DNA of 64,000 bases from Chiayiivirga flava (GCF_014202825.1 NZ_JACHHP010000003.1:270229-334228), one strand, 5' to 3'; shown: positions 51,226-60,978, counted from the stretch's first letter. Notes: a model not told the origin generated them from the letters alone. Translations and numbers: made by a program.

Positions 51226-53052
51226 CTAGCGCAGCGGCGGCGGCGCCTGCAGCCGGCCGGCACGCAATTGCGATTCGAGCCGCGCGACGCGCGCCGAAAG
51301 ATCTGCGCGCATCGTCGCGGGCAGCGTCGCGAGCGCCAGCGGGCTGGCCCACGCGGTGCGCAGATAGGCCGCGTCGGCGCCGGCGCTGTCGCCGAGCACG
51401 GTGCGGGCGCGTCCGAGGTTGAGCGTGAGTTCGGCGCGTTCTCCGCGCGCGATCGCCCGCTCGAGCACGCGACTCGCGTCGTCGCCGCGCTGTTGCAGGA
51501 TCAGCGCGATGCCGAGCAGCAGCGCCGCGCGATTGTCGTCGGTCGCGGCTGCCGCAGCGCGTGCCAGACGCTCAGCCTCCGCCACGGCGGCGTTGGCCGC
51601 GCTGCCGCGTTCGCGGCCGCGCAACACCGCTTCGAGTTGCGCGCTCGCGGCGGCGATCTGCCACTCGGCGCGGTAGCGGCCGGACTGCGGCCACAGCAGC
51701 GCAAGCACGAGCCCCGTTGCGACGACACGCAGCGCGATCGACGCGTGCGGAGCGGCGTCACGCGTGGCCGCGGCTGCCTGCGGTCCACGCGCCACCAACC
51801 GCCAAGCGCGCCCGCACGCGAGCAGCAGCAGCACGGCGGTGCAGGGGATCTGCAGCGGAAACCACGCCAGCGCGGCGACCGCGCCGGCGCTGAGCACCGC
51901 GAGCAGCAGCAATGGTTCGACCGCGCCGGGCGACTGCGCCAGGCGCAGCAGCGGCGCCCAGACCGCGGCGAAGGCGAGCAGTGCGAGCGCCAGCGCAGGC
52001 CAGCCCGCTTCGGCCGCGAGCTGCAGATAGTCCTGGTGCGCATGCGCGAAACCGGTGGCGGTCGACGGCGGCGGCAGGCGCGTGCCCAGTCGAATCTCTG
52101 CCGCAAAACGATGTGTCTGTGCCTGCGCCGCGAAGCGGCCGGGTCCGACGCCGGTGAGCGGATGCATACGCGCCATCTCCAGCGCCGCGGCCCAGGCCCC
52201 GAGGCGGTCGGTGGTGAGGCGCTGGTAGGTGGCCACGTCGGCGACGGCGCCGAAGGTCGGTGCGCGCAGCGCAGGCACGGCGGCCATGGTGGCGCCGAGC
52301 AGCACCGCCAGCGCTGCGGCACCCGCCAGCCGGCGCGCGCGCAGGCGCAGCGCGCCGAGCACGAGCAGCGCCGCGCCGAGCGCCATCGCGCTTGTGGCCT
52401 GCCGGTTGACCGCGATGCCCGCGCAGCAGACCAGCAGCATGGTCAGTGCGAGATGGCGAAGGCGCACGCTCCGCGTATTGAGCGCGACGGCGGCCGCCGC
52501 CGCGCCGAGCAGCGCGCTCGCCAGCGCGACGTACCCTTCGTTGCCGAGCAGCGCCCCGCCCGGCAGGCGACCGCCCAGATGCGAAACCGGCAGCGGCAAC
52601 GTCCAGCCGCCGGCCTGCAGCAGCGACACGACGATGTTGAGGCCCACGGCGACGACGGCGACGCCGAACAGACGCACGCCGCCGACTCCATCGAGCGCGG
52701 AACTGGCACCAAGCGGCAGCAGCAGCGCAAACGGCAGCATGCCGCGCAGCCCGTGCCAGGCGGCGTCCGGGGCATCGGACGCCAGCGTCGCAACGCACAG
52801 CCACACGCCGAGCGCGGCGGCCGCGCCTGCGGCTATGCGTGCAGAACGCGACCACGGCTGCGTTGCATCGACGCGACTCCACAGCAGCGCGATCGCCCCG
52901 ACACACGCACCGAGCGCGGCGGCGAGCCGCTGCGGCGCATCGAAGGCGGCGTCCGCGGCCGGGTCGACGAGCACGGCACTGCCGAGCAGCGCGAACGCGA
53001 TCGACCACCGGACGACGCGCTCGCTGCCGCTGCGCCTGACGTCAGCGGCCAC
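51226..53052 (-). CDS. O-antigen ligase/polymerase family protein with C-terminal TPR region
   Basis: 608 residues. About twelve membrane helices hold the Wzy_C/WaaL domain, with the periplasmic loop around TGVGPGRFAAQAQTHRF and AHAHQDYLQLAAEAGW (His residues typical of the family). The C terminus (about 480-608) is helical with tetratricopeptide-like units (LLLGIALILQQRGDDASRVL). It probably ligates or polymerises glycan on the periplasmic side. The GTG at 53052 overlaps the FG-GAP gene by 11 bases. Confidence 0.84.
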   Translation of the reverse strand: MAADVRRSGSERVVRWSIAFALLGSAVLVDPAADAAFDAPQRLAAALGACVGAIALLWSRVDATQPWSRSARIAAGAAAALGVWLCVATLASDAPDAAWHGLRGMLPFALLLPLGASSALDGVGGVRLFGVAVVAVGLNIVVSLLQAGGWTLPLPVSHLGGRLPGGALLGNEGYVALASALLGAAAAAVALNTRSVRLRHLALTMLLVCCAGIAVNRQATSAMALGAALLVLGALRLRARRLAGAAALAVLLGATMAAVPALRAPTFGAVADVATYQRLTTDRLGAWAAALEMARMHPLTGVGPGRFAAQAQTHRFAAEIRLGTRLPPPSTATGFAHAHQDYLQLAAEAGWPALALALLAFAAVWAPLLRLAQSPGAVEPLLLLAVLSAGAVAALAWFPLQIPCTAVLLLLACGRAWRLVARGPQAAAATRDAAPHASIALRVVATGLVLALLWPQSGRYRAEWQIAAASAQLEAVLRGRERGSAANAAVAEAERLARAAAAATDDNRAALLLGIALILQQRGDDASRVLERAIARGERAELTLNLGRARTVLGDSAGADAAYLRTAWASPLALATLPATMRADLSARVARLESQLRAGRLQAPPPLR

Positions 53053-54397
53053 CCAGGGTCCAGGCCATGAAACCGCCGCCAAGCGTGCAGCCGCTCCGTC
53101 GCGCACCGGGCGTGTCGCCCGCGTAGCTTGCGAGAAGGTCTTGCTGCCCGTCGCCATCGAGGTCGGCCAGGGCGAGGTCGAAGATGTCGCAGCCGCGCAT
53201 GGCCTCGGGCACCGGCAGCACCAGATCGCGGCTGAAGCCGTCTGCGCGTCCCGCGAACAGCAGGATCTCGCCGTTCTGGCGCGCCGCAACGAGGTCGGCG
53301 CGGCCGTCGCCGTCGATATCGGCACTCGCGAGCGCAACCACCGGCGTGCGCGAGCGCTCGCTCCACAGCGCGAGCGGGGTTTCGTTGCCGTCGGCATCGA
53401 ACGCCACGTGCTGCAGCAAACTGCAGAATCGTCCGTCCTCGACCGCGCGCGTGGCGGTCACCGCGTCATCGCGGCCGTCGCCATCGAAATCGTGCAGTGC
53501 CACCGCAGTCACCGCAGCGTCCAGCGGCAGCGAGCGCAGTTCGCGCGAGCGCATCGTCGTGCCGCTGCCCATCTGCAGCACGAGGCGCGCGCCGCCGACC
53601 TGCGAGCCGAGCAGTGCATCCGGATGGCCGTTGCCGTCGACATCGCCGACGGCCAGGTCGTCGCCGAAGCCGCGCACGGCATTGGGGACCGCGGCTCGCT
53701 CCCAGTAACCGCCGCGATGCAGATAGAGCGCGACGGCCTCGGTCGACGGCATCTGCACGAACTGCGCCGGCCCTTCGTTGAGGGCAAGGATGTCGGTGTG
53801 GCCGTCGCCGTCCCAGTCGGCGAGCGCGAGACTGCGCGAAGTGAAGTCCGCACCGTCCGGGCCGGGTTCGCGCAGCCGCAGGCCTTCGCCCCACGGTGCG
53901 TAGTGGCCGCCTGCTTCGTTGATGAGCACCACCATGCCGCGCAGGTGCGAGGTCAGCACGAAATCCATGCGTCCGTCGCCGTTGAAATCGGTGGCGCGCA
54001 CGTCGCCGTAGTCGTACGGCAGCGGCGGAAAATGCGCCTCGCGCCACGGCGCGAAGCGGCCGTGTCCGTCGCCGCGGTAGATCACCGGCAATGCGCGCCC
54101 CTTGCGCGGCGGACCGTGCAGCAGATCGACGTTGCCGTCGCCGTCCATGTCCGCAAGATCGAAGCCGTCGCGCCACTGGCCGCCGGTCGGAAGTCCGGTG
54201 GGCAGCGGCGTGGCGGCGAACAACGACGATGCCGGCAGCGTTGCCGCAGCGCAGACCGATTGCGCATCGGCGATGCGTTGCGCGGCGGGCGAGACCGGCG
54301 CGCCGGCACAGCCGGCGAGCAGCGGCAACGCGACTGCAATCGCGATCAGGCGTGCGACGAACCGCCGTCGCCGTGCGGCTGCACTGGGTGTCCGCAT
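53042..54397 (-). CDS. FG-GAP/VCBS repeat lipoprotein
   Basis: 451 residues. Signal FVARLIAIAVALPLLAGC gives a lipoprotein cysteine. The mature protein is a beta-propeller of FG-GAP units, each with a Ca-binding DxDGDGxxD loop: DMDGDGNVDLLHG, DFNGDGRMDFVL, DWDGDGHTDILAL, DVDGNGHPDALLG, DFDGDGRDDAVTA, DIDGDGRADLVAA and DLDGDGQQDLLAS, seven in all. Likely a surface adhesion or binding protein. The ATG at 54397 is preferred to one at 54466. It is coupled to the ligase gene downstream. Confidence 0.87.
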   Translation of the reverse strand: MRTPSAAARRRRFVARLIAIAVALPLLAGCAGAPVSPAAQRIADAQSVCAAATLPASSLFAATPLPTGLPTGGQWRDGFDLADMDGDGNVDLLHGPPRKGRALPVIYRGDGHGRFAPWREAHFPPLPYDYGDVRATDFNGDGRMDFVLTSHLRGMVVLINEAGGHYAPWGEGLRLREPGPDGADFTSRSLALADWDGDGHTDILALNEGPAQFVQMPSTEAVALYLHRGGYWERAAVPNAVRGFGDDLAVGDVDGNGHPDALLGSQVGGARLVLQMGSGTTMRSRELRSLPLDAAVTAVALHDFDGDGRDDAVTATRAVEDGRFCSLLQHVAFDADGNETPLALWSERSRTPVVALASADIDGDGRADLVAARQNGEILLFAGRADGFSRDLVLPVPEAMRGCDIFDLALADLDGDGQQDLLASYAGDTPGARRSGCTLGGGFMAWTLGGR

Positions 54398-54473
54398 CGG
54401 TGCCAATGCCGCGCCGCCGCCATTGACGGCGGCGACGCGGAAGCGAACCCGCTCCGGTTCGCGCATGCGTCCG

Positions 54474-57400
54474 TCAGCGGCGCCGCAGCATCACGAACGC
54501 GACGCTGCCGAGCGCGAGCAGCAGCAGCATCAGACTCCAGCCCGACGCGGCCGGGATCACCGCGGGCACGGCCTGCGGCGTGCCCGGCACCACCACGATG
54601 CCGTACGCCTGCTGCGCGGTGAAACCGTTCGCATCGGTCACTTCCAGCGTGAACACGTAGTTGCCCGGCGCGGTCGGTCCGCCGGTCAGCAGGCCGTCGG
54701 CCGACAGCGTGAGGCCCGGCGGCAGGGCGCCGTCGACGAGCGCGAACGTGTACGGCGCAAGCCCGCCCGAGGCCGTGAAGATCACCTCGTACGCCTGGCC
54801 GGTCGAGCCGTCCGGCAGCGTGCCCGGGGCGATGGCGATCGCCGGCCCGCTCACGGTGACGGTGTAGGCGCGCGCGCCGGTGAAGGCATTGGCGTCGGTC
54901 GCCTCGATGGTGAACCCGAACGTGCCGGCCGCCGTCGGCGTGCCCTCGAGCGTGCCGTCCGGCGCCAGCGTCAGGCCGTCGGGCAGGGCGCCGTCGACGA
55001 GCGCGAACGTGTACGGCGCGGTGCCACCGCTGGCGGTGATCGTCTGGCTGTACGCCACGCCGCCGTCGGCATCGGGCAGGGTGGCCGGCGCCACGTCGAT
55101 CAACGCCGCGTCGATCACCAGCGAGTAGTCGCGCGTGCCGGTGAAGCCGTTGGCATCGGTGGCTTCGACCGTGATCGCGAACGTGCCCGCCACGGTCGGC
55201 GTGCCGGACAGCGTGCCGTCGGCCGCCAGCGTCAGGCCGGCCGGCAGCGTGCCCGCGCTCAGCGCAAACGTGTGCGGCGCGGTGCCGCCGGTGGCGCTGA
55301 AGATCTCGCTGTACGGCACGCCGGCGTCGCCGTCCGGCAGCGTCATCGGGCCGAGTTCGATCACCGGCGCGATCACCTGCAACACATAATCCCGGGTGCC
55401 GGAGAAGCTGTTCGAATCGGTCGCCTGGATCGTGATCGCGAAGGCGCCGGCTTCGGTCGGGGTACCGGACAGCGTGCCGTCGGGCGCGAGCGCCAGTCCG
55501 GCCGGCAACGTTCCGCTCAGCACGAGGAAGCTGTACGGACCGATGCCGCCGCTGGCAGTCACGACCTGCGCGTACGGCACGCCGCCGTCGGCGTCGGGCA
55601 GCGTGGCCGGCTGCAGCACGATGACGGGCACGCTGCCGGTCGGCGTGTATTCGACATCGTCCCAGGCGCTCTCGCAGCCGGCATCGGCCGGGTAGTCGCT
55701 GGCGCCGTCGCCGTCGTTGTCGATGCCGTCCGAGCAGGCACGCGTGGTGGCGTTGGCGAGCTCGTTGTAGTCGTCCGCGCCGGCACAGCCCGGATCGCTG
55801 CCGTTGTCGGCGAGGCCGTCGAAGTCGTTGTCGAAACCGCCGTCGCTGCAGTCAGGACCCTCGAAATCGTCGTTGGCCGCGGTGCAGCCCGGCGAAAGCG
55901 GGAAGTCGGCGAGGCCGTCGCCGTCGTTGTCGATTCCGTCGCTGCACTGCGCCAGCGGCGGCGCGAATTCCGATGTGCCCGCCGCCGACTGGCAGCTCGG
56001 ATCGGCCGGGAAATCGATCAGCGTGTCGCCGTCGTTGTCGATGCCGTCGCTGCAGGCCGTGGTTTCCGTCGGGAACGAGGCTGCGGCGCAGCTGTTGTCG
56101 GCGGGGAAATCGGTGTTGCCGTCGCCGTCGTTGTCGATGCCGTCGTTGCAGGCCGGCGCCTCGGTGTTGGCCCCCGCGTTGGCGCAGCCGACGTCGTCCG
56201 GGAAGTCGGTGAAGCCGTCGCCGTCGTTGTCGATGCCGTCGCTGCAGACCGGATCGGTTTCGTCGTTGTCGTTGGGTGCGAAGCAACCCATGTCGTCGGG
56301 GAAATCGGTGAAGCCGTCGCCGTCGTTGTCGATGCCGTCCGAGCACAGGCCCGCGTATTCGGTACTGTCGCCCGGGTTGAAGCAGTCGGGATCGCCGGCG
56401 CCGGGCACGAAGTCGACGAGGCCGTCGCCGTCGTTGTCGATGCCGTCGCTGCACTGGTTGTTGAAGTCGGCCTCGAACTGGTCCGCGGGCGACACGCAGA
56501 AGGTGTCGCTGCCGAAGTCGATCTGGGTGTCGCCGTCGTTGTCGGCGCCGTCGCTGCATTCGGGCGCTTCCAGCTGCGAGTACGGCGCGACGCAGCCGGC
56601 GTCGGCCGGATGGTCGGTGTTGCCGTCGCCGTCGTTGTCGATGCCGTCGCTGCATTCGGTCGATTCGAACTGGAATTCAGCCGTGGGGCAGGTGGTGTCG
56701 TCGGGGAAGTCGATGTCGCCGTCGCCGTCGTTGTCGATGCCGTCCGAGCACTGCGGGAACGTGAATCCGTTGGCGGGCGACTGATTGAAACGCGAGGTGA
56801 TCGGACCGATGGCGCGCGCGCTGGTCTGGCCGGTGCCGCCGAAGTTGGCGGTGTAGACGTGGCTGACGAAGGCCTGGTTGCGGTTCTCGAACAGCGGATC
56901 GGCGCCGCTCACGTACAGGTTGTAGGCCACGAAGCCGGCGCCGAACGGAATCGCCGCCTGCGACGGGTTGCCCAGGTCGATCGACTGGGTGGCATACGGT
57001 GCGAACGTCGCCTGTGCGGTCTGGGAGAACTGTTCCTGCTGGTCGAACGCGAGCAGCGGCGGGCTGCCCAGATCGGGCGGCGGCGAACCGCACGCGAACG
57101 GCGCCACGGCGCCCGGATCGCGCCACACCTGCGCAGTGGTGCCGACGATCGCGTCCTGCAGCGAGTAGCGGCCGACGTACGCGCCCGGCAAACCTTCGCG
57201 GTTGTCGGCGCCGCTCGCGCCGACGAGGCGGCCGTAGAACGTGTAGTCGACGAGCGGCGGATTGCCGGGATTCGGGTCCGGCGTCGGGGTGCCGTCGGTG
57301 GCCGGCGCGGTGGCGCTGGCTTCGATGTGCACCAGGGTGTCGCCGTAGGCGACGCCGGACGCCGGCTCGATGGTGGCCTGTTCGCCCCACAGCACGTTGT

Positions 57401-57968
57401 CGTTGCGTGCGATGCCGTTGCCGCCGAGCACGAAGTATCCGGCATCGCCCGGCACCGCGGTGCCGCAGCTGCCGACCACGTCGATGGTGGCGTAGCCGCG
57501 CGCGCGACCGTCGCCGTGCGACGTGCCGCCGCACTGGCCGCCGAGCAGGCTCGATGCCGCGCCGGTGTGCGCATTGCGCAACCCGGTGAGCTGCGCGCCG
57601 GCAACCGGCGCGGGCGGCAGCGTGGCCGCGCACGATGCGAACCCGCCGGCGCTCGACGCCGGCAGCGTGCCGTCGGCAAACAGCGCATGCAGGTCGATCT
57701 CGGTGACGCCGTAACCGGGCAGGCGCACGTCGAACGAGTACGTCGCCACGCCGCGGTCGGTCCACAGGGTCACGTGCGCCAGCTGCTCGGTCGGTGAGGC
57801 GTTGCCGAGCGTGACGACGGTCCGGCGCCCGTTCGGCGCGGTATCGATCTCGAAGTAGGGCAGCAGCAGCGTGGCGGCCGGCACGTTGTCCAGCGCGTCG
57901 ATGGCGGCGGGCGCGGCGGGTGCGCAGGCCAGCAGCGCCAGGCCGAGGAGTTTCGCGAACGTCTTCAT
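54474..57968 (-). CDS. Large exported surface protein: 11 CSDGIDNDGDG repeats, four Ig-like repeats, CTERM-like tail
   Basis: 1164 residues with signal peptide MKTFAKLLGLALLACAPAAPA. Residues about 22-400 are a domain also found in the neighbouring 406-residue protein (DNVPAATLLLPYFEIDT, VTLWTDRGVATYSF). About 404-767 hold eleven CSDGxDNDGDGxxDFP units with flanking cysteines, resembling thrombospondin type-3 Ca-binding repeats. About 767-1125 hold four near-identical putative Ig-like units (ATLPDADGGVPYAQ...GLTLAPDGTLSGTPT type). The end, VIPAASGWSLMLLLLALGSV, then RRR, resembles an IPTL-CTERM tail. A cell-surface or secreted matrix protein is likely. Confidence 0.9.
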   Translation of the reverse strand: MKTFAKLLGLALLACAPAAPAAIDALDNVPAATLLLPYFEIDTAPNGRRTVVTLGNASPTEQLAHVTLWTDRGVATYSFDVRLPGYGVTEIDLHALFADGTLPASSAGGFASCAATLPPAPVAGAQLTGLRNAHTGAASSLLGGQCGGTSHGDGRARGYATIDVVGSCGTAVPGDAGYFVLGGNGIARNDNVLWGEQATIEPASGVAYGDTLVHIEASATAPATDGTPTPDPNPGNPPLVDYTFYGRLVGASGADNREGLPGAYVGRYSLQDAIVGTTAQVWRDPGAVAPFACGSPPPDLGSPPLLAFDQQEQFSQTAQATFAPYATQSIDLGNPSQAAIPFGAGFVAYNLYVSGADPLFENRNQAFVSHVYTANFGGTGQTSARAIGPITSRFNQSPANGFTFPQCSDGIDNDGDGDIDFPDDTTCPTAEFQFESTECSDGIDNDGDGNTDHPADAGCVAPYSQLEAPECSDGADNDGDTQIDFGSDTFCVSPADQFEADFNNQCSDGIDNDGDGLVDFVPGAGDPDCFNPGDSTEYAGLCSDGIDNDGDGFTDFPDDMGCFAPNDNDETDPVCSDGIDNDGDGFTDFPDDVGCANAGANTEAPACNDGIDNDGDGNTDFPADNSCAAASFPTETTACSDGIDNDGDTLIDFPADPSCQSAAGTSEFAPPLAQCSDGIDNDGDGLADFPLSPGCTAANDDFEGPDCSDGGFDNDFDGLADNGSDPGCAGADDYNELANATTRACSDGIDNDGDGASDYPADAGCESAWDDVEYTPTGSVPVIVLQPATLPDADGGVPYAQVVTASGGIGPYSFLVLSGTLPAGLALAPDGTLSGTPTEAGAFAITIQATDSNSFSGTRDYVLQVIAPVIELGPMTLPDGDAGVPYSEIFSATGGTAPHTFALSAGTLPAGLTLAADGTLSGTPTVAGTFAITVEATDANGFTGTRDYSLVIDAALIDVAPATLPDADGGVAYSQTITASGGTAPYTFALVDGALPDGLTLAPDGTLEGTPTAAGTFGFTIEATDANAFTGARAYTVTVSGPAIAIAPGTLPDGSTGQAYEVIFTASGGLAPYTFALVDGALPPGLTLSADGLLTGGPTAPGNYVFTLEVTDANGFTAQQAYGIVVVPGTPQAVPAVIPAASGWSLMLLLLALGSVAFVMLRRR

Positions 57969-57982
57969 GGTCTGTCCTCGGC

Positions 57983-59203
57983 TCACGGAATGACGGGGCT
58001 GTCGTCGTAGGCGGCGTTGCCCAACTGGATGCCGGGGACCGAATAGGTCATGCCGCCGCCCGCGGGGTAGCCGCGCGGCGACTGTCGCAACATCAGCCAC
58101 GACTGCCGGATGCCGCCAAGTGCGTCTGGCGGCGCGGAGGCCGGCAGGTTCAGATTGGCGAACAGCCAGCCGAGCGGGGCCGTGACGCCCAGTTCGCCGC
58201 CGGCGACCGTGCCGGACGCGAACGGGAACAGGTCGCCGGCCGGCGACGCCGTCGGCGCTCCGGCGTCGGTGAACACGAGGGCCTGGCGCTGGCCGCTCGG
58301 CAGTCCGGCGGGCAGGCCGCCGCACGCGAACGGTGCGGTGACCACGCCCGGATCGCGCCAGTAGTCGACCGTCGTGCGGTCGGCGGCGGCGCGTCCGGCC
58401 CAGGCCGTGGGCAGCGGTTCGCGGTGGTCGGCCGCGGTGAAGCCCACGAAGCGGCCGTAGAAGGTCTGCTTGTCGACGCCGTCGTCGGTGATCGGATTGC
58501 CGAAGCTGCTTTCGATGTGCACCGCCGACTCGGTGAACGCGACGCCGGTGTCCGGATGCACGATGGTGTAGTCGCCGAGCATCGTGTTCTGGCGCGTGGC
58601 GATGCCGTCGGCGAAATAGCCCGGCGAGGTCGGGTTGGCGCGGGTGCACTGGTTGATCGTGTCGACGGTCACGTAGCCGCGTGCGATGCCGTCGCCCAGA
58701 TCGCGCGAGCCGCACAGCCCGCCGAAGTAGTCGGCCGAGGCCTGCCCGCTGTGTGCGCCGACGATGTCGCGGCTGAGGATGCTGCCGCTCTGGTAGTTCG
58801 GCAGCCTGCCGTTGCAGCTGGCGAAGTTGATGTCCTGCGAATACGGGCCCTGCGGCGAGATCGTGTCGTGCGGGTCCTGGCCGGCCGAGCCCGTGGTGGG
58901 CAGCACGCGCCGGAACAGATCGCCGAGGGCGATGTCCTCGGCGTCGTAGCCGGTGAGATAGATGTTGAAGTTGGCGGTGGGCAGGCCGAGGTCGGTCCAC
59001 AGCGTCACGTTCAACAGCATCGCGGTGGCGCTGGCGTTCTGCAGCGTCAGGATGGTGTCGACGCCCTGCTCGGACGACGTATCGACCTCGAAGTGGGGGA
59101 ACAGCAGCGTGGCGGCCGGCACGTTGTCGATGGTGCCGATCTCGGCCGACGCCGGCGCGCAGGCACAGGCGCACAGCAGCAAGGCAAGCAGTCGTGAAAT
59201 CAT
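57983..59203 (-). CDS. Exported paralogue of the large repeat protein's N-terminal domain
   Basis: 406 residues with signal peptide MISRLLALLLCACACAPASA. It shares with the gene downstream the order of motifs: IDNVPAATLLFPHFEVDT, LNVTLWTDLGLPTANFNIY, GARGYVTVD-type cores (here DGIARGYVTVDTINQC), YGRFVGF and DYWRDPGVVTAPFACG. It lacks the repeat region and the C-terminal anchor. The family was not recognised. Only 14 bases separate the two genes, so they are one operon, this one first. Confidence 0.82.
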   Translation of the reverse strand: MISRLLALLLCACACAPASAEIGTIDNVPAATLLFPHFEVDTSSEQGVDTILTLQNASATAMLLNVTLWTDLGLPTANFNIYLTGYDAEDIALGDLFRRVLPTTGSAGQDPHDTISPQGPYSQDINFASCNGRLPNYQSGSILSRDIVGAHSGQASADYFGGLCGSRDLGDGIARGYVTVDTINQCTRANPTSPGYFADGIATRQNTMLGDYTIVHPDTGVAFTESAVHIESSFGNPITDDGVDKQTFYGRFVGFTAADHREPLPTAWAGRAAADRTTVDYWRDPGVVTAPFACGGLPAGLPSGQRQALVFTDAGAPTASPAGDLFPFASGTVAGGELGVTAPLGWLFANLNLPASAPPDALGGIRQSWLMLRQSPRGYPAGGGMTYSVPGIQLGNAAYDDSPVIP

Positions 59204-59355
59204 GGATTGTTCCCCGAAAAGCGCAGCAAGGTCGAAATGCCCCGGACGCGATCGCCGCCCTCGAGGCGATGCCGGCGCAGCATACCACCCGGCAGCGCGG
59301 GCGATTGTGTCGAACCTGTGACGATCCGGTGCCGACCGCCACCGGGCGAGGGCAC

Positions 59356-60978
59356 TCAGGCCGAGCGCTGGTTGCCGCGCCGCTCGCCGCGGTGTCGGTA
59401 CAGCGCCGCGTCGGCGCGGGCGATGGTGTCGTCGAGCGCCTCGCCGTCCTCGCGCGCGGCCCAGCCGATCGACATCGCACACGGCGCGCCGGGCGCGGCG
59501 TCGAGCAGCTGCTGCGCAGCCGCGGACATGTCCTGCGCCGACTGCTCCTGCAGCAACAGCATGAACTCGTCGCCGCCCAGCCGCACCACCACGTCGTCGC
59601 GCCGCGCGTGCGCCTGCAGGAAACGCACGAATTCCACCAGGATCTCGTCGCCGCGCCGATGTCCCTCGCGATCGTTGATCGCCTTGAAGCCGTCGAGGTC
59701 GATCACGATGCAGCCCCAGTGCGCCGGTGCCCGGCGCTCGAACTGCGCGAGGAAGCGCCGGTTGCGTGCACCGGTGAGCGGATCGGTGAGGCTGGCGGTG
59801 TGCAGCGCCTCCTCGCGCCGCAGCACCTCGGTCACGTCCTGCGCGTGGCCGAGCACGAACGGCGCGCGCCCCGGCTCGGTGTGGAGCCGGTTCTGGAAGC
59901 GCAGTGCACGCCAGCGCTGGTCGCGCGTGGCAATGGTCATCACGCCTTCGAAGTGGCCATCGCGTTCGATCTGGGCAAGGTACAGGTCCACCGTGGCGGC
60001 GAACGGGTCGGGCACCAGATCGTGCAGCCGTTGCCCGACGAGCTCGGCCGGCGCGTAGCCCAGCGCATGCGCCGCAGCCGGGTTGATCGTTATGAGATGG
60101 CCGGCGAGGTCGTGCTCGCACAGCAGGCCCGGGCTGAGCTCGAACATCTCGCGGAAGCGCCGTTCGCTGGCGCGCAGCGCCTCCAGCGCGCGCTGCGAAT
60201 CGGTGACGTCGCGTGCGATGACCATCGTCGCGGCACCGCGCCGATACGCGATGGGGTGGGCGCTGATGCACACATGCAGCAGGCGGCCCTCGCCGTCGCG
60301 CTGGCGCCACACGCGGGCGCCGTCCGCGTCGCGGCCGGCCGCGAGCGCGGCGCGCAGGTCGGCCTCGTCCTCGTCGGGCAGCAGTTCCGGCAGGCGCATG
60401 CGCAGCAGCGCCGCGCGCGGCCGCGCCGCGTGGCGCACCGCGGCGTCGTTCGCATCGAGGATGGCAAGGCTCGCCGCCTCGACGATCCAGATCGGATACG
60501 GGTTGTGCGCGAACAGCGCGCGATGTTCGGACTCGCTGTCGCGCAGGGTCCGCTCCAGCCGCACCCGCAGCACCGCGTGGCGCAGCACGCGCGCCAGTTC
60601 GTCCGGCCCGACCTTGCCCTTGCGCAGGAACTCCTGCGCGCCGCCGATCACCGACGCGATCGCGCTGTCGTCGTCGTCGAGCGCGGTCTTCACCACAACC
60701 GCCACGTCGGGATGGCGCGCGGTCATCGCACGCACCGACGCCACGCCGTCGGCATCCGGCAGGCCCAGGTCGAGCAGCACCACGTCGAGCGGCGGCGTCG
60801 CGTCGAGCCGCTGCAGCGCGTCGGCGAAGCCGGTCACGTGCACCACATCGAAGGGCACTCCGCAGCGCCGGCTGGCCTCGGCCAGCATGGCCTGGCTCAC
60901 GAGCGCATCGCCGCGGCTGTCCTCCACCAGCAGCACGCGCAGCCGTTCCTCCCTCACGTCCGCCTCCGTGCGCCCCAT
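59356..60978 (-). CDS. REC-PAS-PAS-GGDEF diguanylate cyclase
   Basis: 540 residues. The receiver (about 12-135) has RVLLVEDSRGDALVSQ and the phospho-Asp region DVVLLDLGLPDADG. Two PAS domains follow (ALFAHNPYPIWIVEAASLAI; MFELSPGLLCEHDLAGHLIT). The C-terminal GGDEF domain (about 400-535) has an intact RLGGDEFMLLL active site and the RxxD inhibitory site (RRDD). It should make c-di-GMP under control of phosphorylation and ligand sensing. The ATG at 60978 was chosen over a longer open frame. It is divergent from the borosin-like genes. Confidence 0.92.
   Translation of the reverse strand: MGRTEADVREERLRVLLVEDSRGDALVSQAMLAEASRRCGVPFDVVHVTGFADALQRLDATPPLDVVLLDLGLPDADGVASVRAMTARHPDVAVVVKTALDDDDSAIASVIGGAQEFLRKGKVGPDELARVLRHAVLRVRLERTLRDSESEHRALFAHNPYPIWIVEAASLAILDANDAAVRHAARPRAALLRMRLPELLPDEDEADLRAALAAGRDADGARVWRQRDGEGRLLHVCISAHPIAYRRGAATMVIARDVTDSQRALEALRASERRFREMFELSPGLLCEHDLAGHLITINPAAAHALGYAPAELVGQRLHDLVPDPFAATVDLYLAQIERDGHFEGVMTIATRDQRWRALRFQNRLHTEPGRAPFVLGHAQDVTEVLRREEALHTASLTDPLTGARNRRFLAQFERRAPAHWGCIVIDLDGFKAINDREGHRRGDEILVEFVRFLQAHARRDDVVVRLGGDEFMLLLQEQSAQDMSAAAQQLLDAAPGAPCAMSIGWAAREDGEALDDTIARADAALYRHRGERRGNQRSA

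Noticed and set aside
55670-56760. Possible CRISPR array (regularly spaced repeats of about 25 bases)
   Set aside because: The repeats are in frame within one long coding sequence and encode CSDGIDNDGDG units with variable spacing. No cas genes are near.
54102-57797. A 1231-codon open frame on the plus strand opposite the large repeat protein
   Set aside because: It is a shadow of the repetitive, GC-rich minus-strand gene. The translation is compositionally odd (VAVVVDAV runs) and the minus frame has a signal peptide and recognisable repeats.
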